Shown here piece after piece: positions 5,921 to 7,713 of a stretch of 7,713 nucleotides of DNA (position 1 is its first letter; every line of letters begins with the position of its first letter). Source of the DNA: CAYGZQ01 sp964354375 [NCBI: uncultured Planctomycetota bacterium] (GTDB lineage: Bacteria > JAJVIF01 > JAPKYR01). The DNA lies in contig CAYGZQ010000107.1 of the NCBI GenBank assembly GCA_964354375.1, positions 1 to 7,713 of the forward strand, given 5' to 3'. Under the pieces are notes generated by a model, which was not told where the DNA came from, made no database searches, and saw only the letters and a program-made list of their open reading frames with translations. The position numbers were made by a program, and so were the translations under genes.

Positions 5921-6472
5921 ATGACGGATCAGAAACAGCCGAAAGAAACCGAACTCAGTTCCAGAACAGGATTAATTGTGGTGGTGATTGTCCTTGCAGT
6001 CATTGCCGGGGCGGTCTGGTCTCAGGGCGCAACGCGATCAGACAAGCCGGTGCAGTCCGGAGCCGTCTGTCCCCCGCCTGCTTCGACATCCCAGAGCGGG
6101 TCCGCCGAGGCAAAGCCGGCGGAAACGCCTGCGCAACCGCAGACAACGCCGCCCGTGCAGGATCCGAACGCATCGACCGGGAACGCGACGGGTCTGCCGA
6201 GGTTTATCGATCTTGGAACCACCACGTGCAGACCCTGTCAGATGATGATACCCGTGATGGAGCAACTGGAGAAGGAGTACGCGGGGAAGCTCGACGTGGA
6301 GTTCATCAATGTGTCGAAAAACGCTTCGGCTGCGCGGCAATACGCCGTGAGAGTGATTCCGCTCCAGATTTTCTTCGATCCGTCCGGCAAGGAGCTCTTC
6401 CGTCACGAGGGTTACTGGCCGAAGGAAGAGATCATACGCAAATGGAAGGAGCTCGGGTACGAGTTCGGCTGA
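5921..6472 (+). CDS. Membrane-anchored thioredoxin-domain protein
   Basis: A 183-residue protein starting at ATG 5921, 6 nt after AGGAG (5910-5914), and 53 nt after arsG. It has a short cytoplasmic tail, one transmembrane anchor (about 17-34), and a low-complexity linker rich in Pro, Ala, Ser, Thr and Gln (about 50-90). The C-terminal thioredoxin domain has [20 protein letters not shown] with CRPC at Cys103-Cys106, then [11 protein letters not shown], and a cis-proline loop [10 protein letters not shown] (Pro147). The residue after the cis-proline is Leu, where Thr is usual. The active-site Trp of WCGPC thioredoxins is Thr here. The layout places the redox domain outside the cytoplasmic membrane, where it could exchange electrons with ArsG and ArsF. 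Its substrate is unknown. A lone Cys50 in the linker is a further thiol of unknown use. Confidence 0.9.
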   Translation: MTDQKQPKETELSSRTGLIVVVIVLAVIAGAVWSQGATRSDKPVQSGAVCPPPASTSQSGSAEAKPAETPAQPQTTPPVQDPNASTGNATGLPRFIDLGTTTCRPCQMMIPVMEQLEKEYAGKLDVEFINVSKNASAARQYAVRVIPLQIFFDPSGKELFRHEGYWPKEEIIRKWKELGYEFG

Positions 6473-6495
6473 TAATTTCTCGGGAGAGGACCGTC

Positions 6496-7536
6496 ATGAC
6501 ACAGAGAACCAGTCGCCTGTCGTTTCTCGATCGATACCTGACGCTGTGGATATTCCTGGCTATGGCTGTGGGCGTCGGGCTCGGCTACGTGATACCCGAC
6601 GTGCAGACGTTCATCAATCGGTTCCAGGTGGGGACGACGAACATTCCCATCGCGATCGGCCTGATCCTCATGATGTATCCCCCGCTGGCGAAAGTGCGCT
6701 ATGAGGAATTAGGCGATGTGTTCAGGGACTTCAGGGTGCTTGGTCTGTCTCTCTTACTGAACTGGGTTATCGGGCCGATTCTGATGTTCGTCCTGGCGAT
6801 AGTTTTTCTGCACGATTATCCCCACTATATGGTGGGCTTGATCATGATTGGGCTCGCCAGATGCATCGCCATGGTGATTGTCTGGAATGAGCTTGCCAAG
6901 GGCGACACGGAATACTGCGCGGGCCTGGTGGCTTTCAACAGTGTTTTCCAGGTTGTTTTTTTCAGTGTCTTCGCATGGTTCTTCATCACCGTTCTGCCGC
7001 CTCTGTTTGGCCTCAAAGGGACCGAAGTGAACGTCACGATCGGACAGATCGCCCAGAGCGTGTTTGTCTATCTCGGCATACCATTCATTGCCGGGATGCT
7101 GACGCGAATGATCCTGATTAAGGCAAGAGACAAGGACTGGTATCACAAGAAATTCATTCCCAAAATCAGCCCGATAACGCTCATAGCACTGCTTTTCACC
7201 ATAGTGGTGATGTTCAGCCTGCAAGGCAAGCTTATAGTGACGATTCCTCTGGACGTGGTGCGGATAGCAGTACCATTGCTGTTCTACTTCGTGCTTATGT
7301 TCCTGATAAGTTTTTACCTCGGCAGAAAGCTTGGTGCGGATTACCCCAAGACCGCCACCTTGTCATTCACTGCCGCCAGCAACAATTTCGAGCTTGCTAT
7401 CGCTGTGGCTGTTGCGGTTTTCTCCATCAACTCCAAGGAGGCGTTTACCACAGTCATCGGCCCGCTCGTTGAAGTGCCGGTGCTCATCAGTCTCGTCAAT
7501 CTGTCGCTCTGGTTCAAGAAGAGGTATTTCCCGTAG
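6496..7536 (+). CDS. acr3: Acr3-family arsenite efflux permease
   Basis: A 346-residue inner-membrane transporter that extrudes As(III), and in some members Sb(III), driven by the membrane potential or proton gradient. Start: ATG 6496 follows GAGAGGA (6484-6490). Family hallmarks are [14 protein letters not shown] (59-72), [19 protein letters not shown] (119-137) with the essential transport Cys at 123, [19 protein letters not shown] (291-309) and [14 protein letters not shown] (321-334). Glu299 and Glu326 lie in these late helices, where acidic residues are needed for transport. Its length and about ten hydrophobic segments are normal for the family. The gene is the last in the operon, 23 nt after the thioredoxin gene. 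The TAG stop is formed within the first copy of the downstream palindromic repeat, but the C-terminus (LWFKKRYFP) looks complete. Confidence 0.95.
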   Translation: MTQRTSRLSFLDRYLTLWIFLAMAVGVGLGYVIPDVQTFINRFQVGTTNIPIAIGLILMMYPPLAKVRYEELGDVFRDFRVLGLSLLLNWVIGPILMFVLAIVFLHDYPHYMVGLIMIGLARCIAMVIVWNELAKGDTEYCAGLVAFNSVFQVVFFSVFAWFFITVLPPLFGLKGTEVNVTIGQIAQSVFVYLGIPFIAGMLTRMILIKARDKDWYHKKFIPKISPITLIALLFTIVVMFSLQGKLIVTIPLDVVRIAVPLLFYFVLMFLISFYLGRKLGADYPKTATLSFTAASNNFELAIAVAVAVFSINSKEAFTTVIGPLVEVPVLISLVNLSLWFKKRYFP

Positions 7537-7560
7537 GGGCAACCCCCCGTGGTTGCCCCT
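7533..7560. repeat. GC-rich hairpin at the acr3 stop, inverted copy of the downstream repeat
   Basis: AGGGGCAACC (7535-7544) pairs perfectly with GGTTGCCCCT (7551-7560) around CCCCGT. It contains the last two bases of the acr3 TAG. The 26-bp element 7533-7558 matches the reverse complement of 7569-7594 at 24 of 26 positions, so the first two copies face each other across 10 nt. No T-run follows, but a strong hairpin directly at the stop could still stop transcription or protect the mRNA 3' end. Confidence 0.8.
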
Positions 7561-7568
7561 CTTGCCAC

Positions 7569-7698
7569 GGGCGACCACGGGGGGTCGCCCCTACAAACCG
7601 ACCGTTCCCGAAAATCCGAGGGCGACCACGGGGGGTCGCCCCTACAAACCGACAATTCCCGAATATCCGAGGGCGACCACGGGGGGTCGCCCCTACAA
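7569..7698. repeat. 51-bp tandem repeat carrying a conserved hairpin
   Basis: Three copies of GGGCGACC-ACGGGG-GGTCGCCC start at 7569, 7620 and 7671, exactly 51 bp apart. Each forms an 8-bp stem with a 6-nt loop. The first two full units differ at only three positions, all outside the hairpin; the third unit departs after CTACAA and the window ends soon after. The stretches between hairpins are nearly identical, so this is not a CRISPR array. The array probably continues or ends just past the window. Confidence 0.88.
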
Positions 7699-7713
7699 TA
7701 TCGACCCCCACCG

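Noticed and set aside
6226-6495. Upstream extension of Acr3 by 90 residues
   Set aside because: It overlaps the thioredoxin domain of the previous gene in another frame and reads as an Arg/Gly-rich shadow; ATG 6496 has a ribosome site and gives the normal family length.
7514-7711. Minus-strand frame encoding a 17-residue repeat peptide
   Set aside because: It is only the translation of the 51-bp tandem repeat and runs into the end of acr3.
7569-7713. CRISPR array
   Set aside because: Although hairpin repeats are evenly spaced, the intervening sequences are near-identical rather than unique, and no cas gene is present.

Overview
The window looks like a chromosomal segment of a moderately GC-rich bacterium with Gram-negative-type features: a lipoprotein with a lipobox, membrane-anchored thioredoxins and clear GGAGG-type ribosome binding sites. 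The taxon cannot be fixed from sequence alone. The GC-rich palindromic repeats in the arsR promoter region and after the last gene are of a kind I associate with uncultured bacterial lineages, but that is an impression and was not searched.

Layout. Positions 1-317 hold nothing I can support. A 57-residue, very hydrophobic small protein (318-491, +) runs tail to tail into a large minus-strand lipoprotein gene (481-2433). That lipoprotein carries His/Asp motifs resembling zinc-dependent phospholipase C or S1/P1-type enzymes. An intergenic region (2434-2741) holds two divergent promoters, and between them lie two long hairpins built from four copies of a 13-bp palindromic core. Next comes a seven-gene plus-strand operon (2742-7536): arsR, an ArsP-like COG0701 permease, an 80-residue thioredoxin-fold protein, an ArsF-family protein, an ArsG-family CcdA-like membrane protein, a membrane-anchored thioredoxin, and an Acr3 arsenite permease. 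The window ends in a tandem 51-bp hairpin repeat whose inverted first copy supplies the acr3 stop codon.

How it fits together. ArsR (CVC metal-binding motif) probably represses the operon through a 24-bp imperfect palindrome on the -10 box. Acr3 exports inorganic As(III). The ArsP-like permease and the ArsF/ArsG pair point to organoarsenical handling; the named families are described for nitroaromatic arsenical reduction and efflux of trivalent aromatic arsenicals. No arsC, arsM or arsA lies in the window. The notable point is the redox content: three different CxxC thioredoxin-fold proteins, two with predicted extracytoplasmic catalytic domains, flank a CcdA-like protein that keeps both intramembrane cysteines. 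I infer that the middle of the operon may be an electron-transfer relay across the membrane rather than only a set of pumps.
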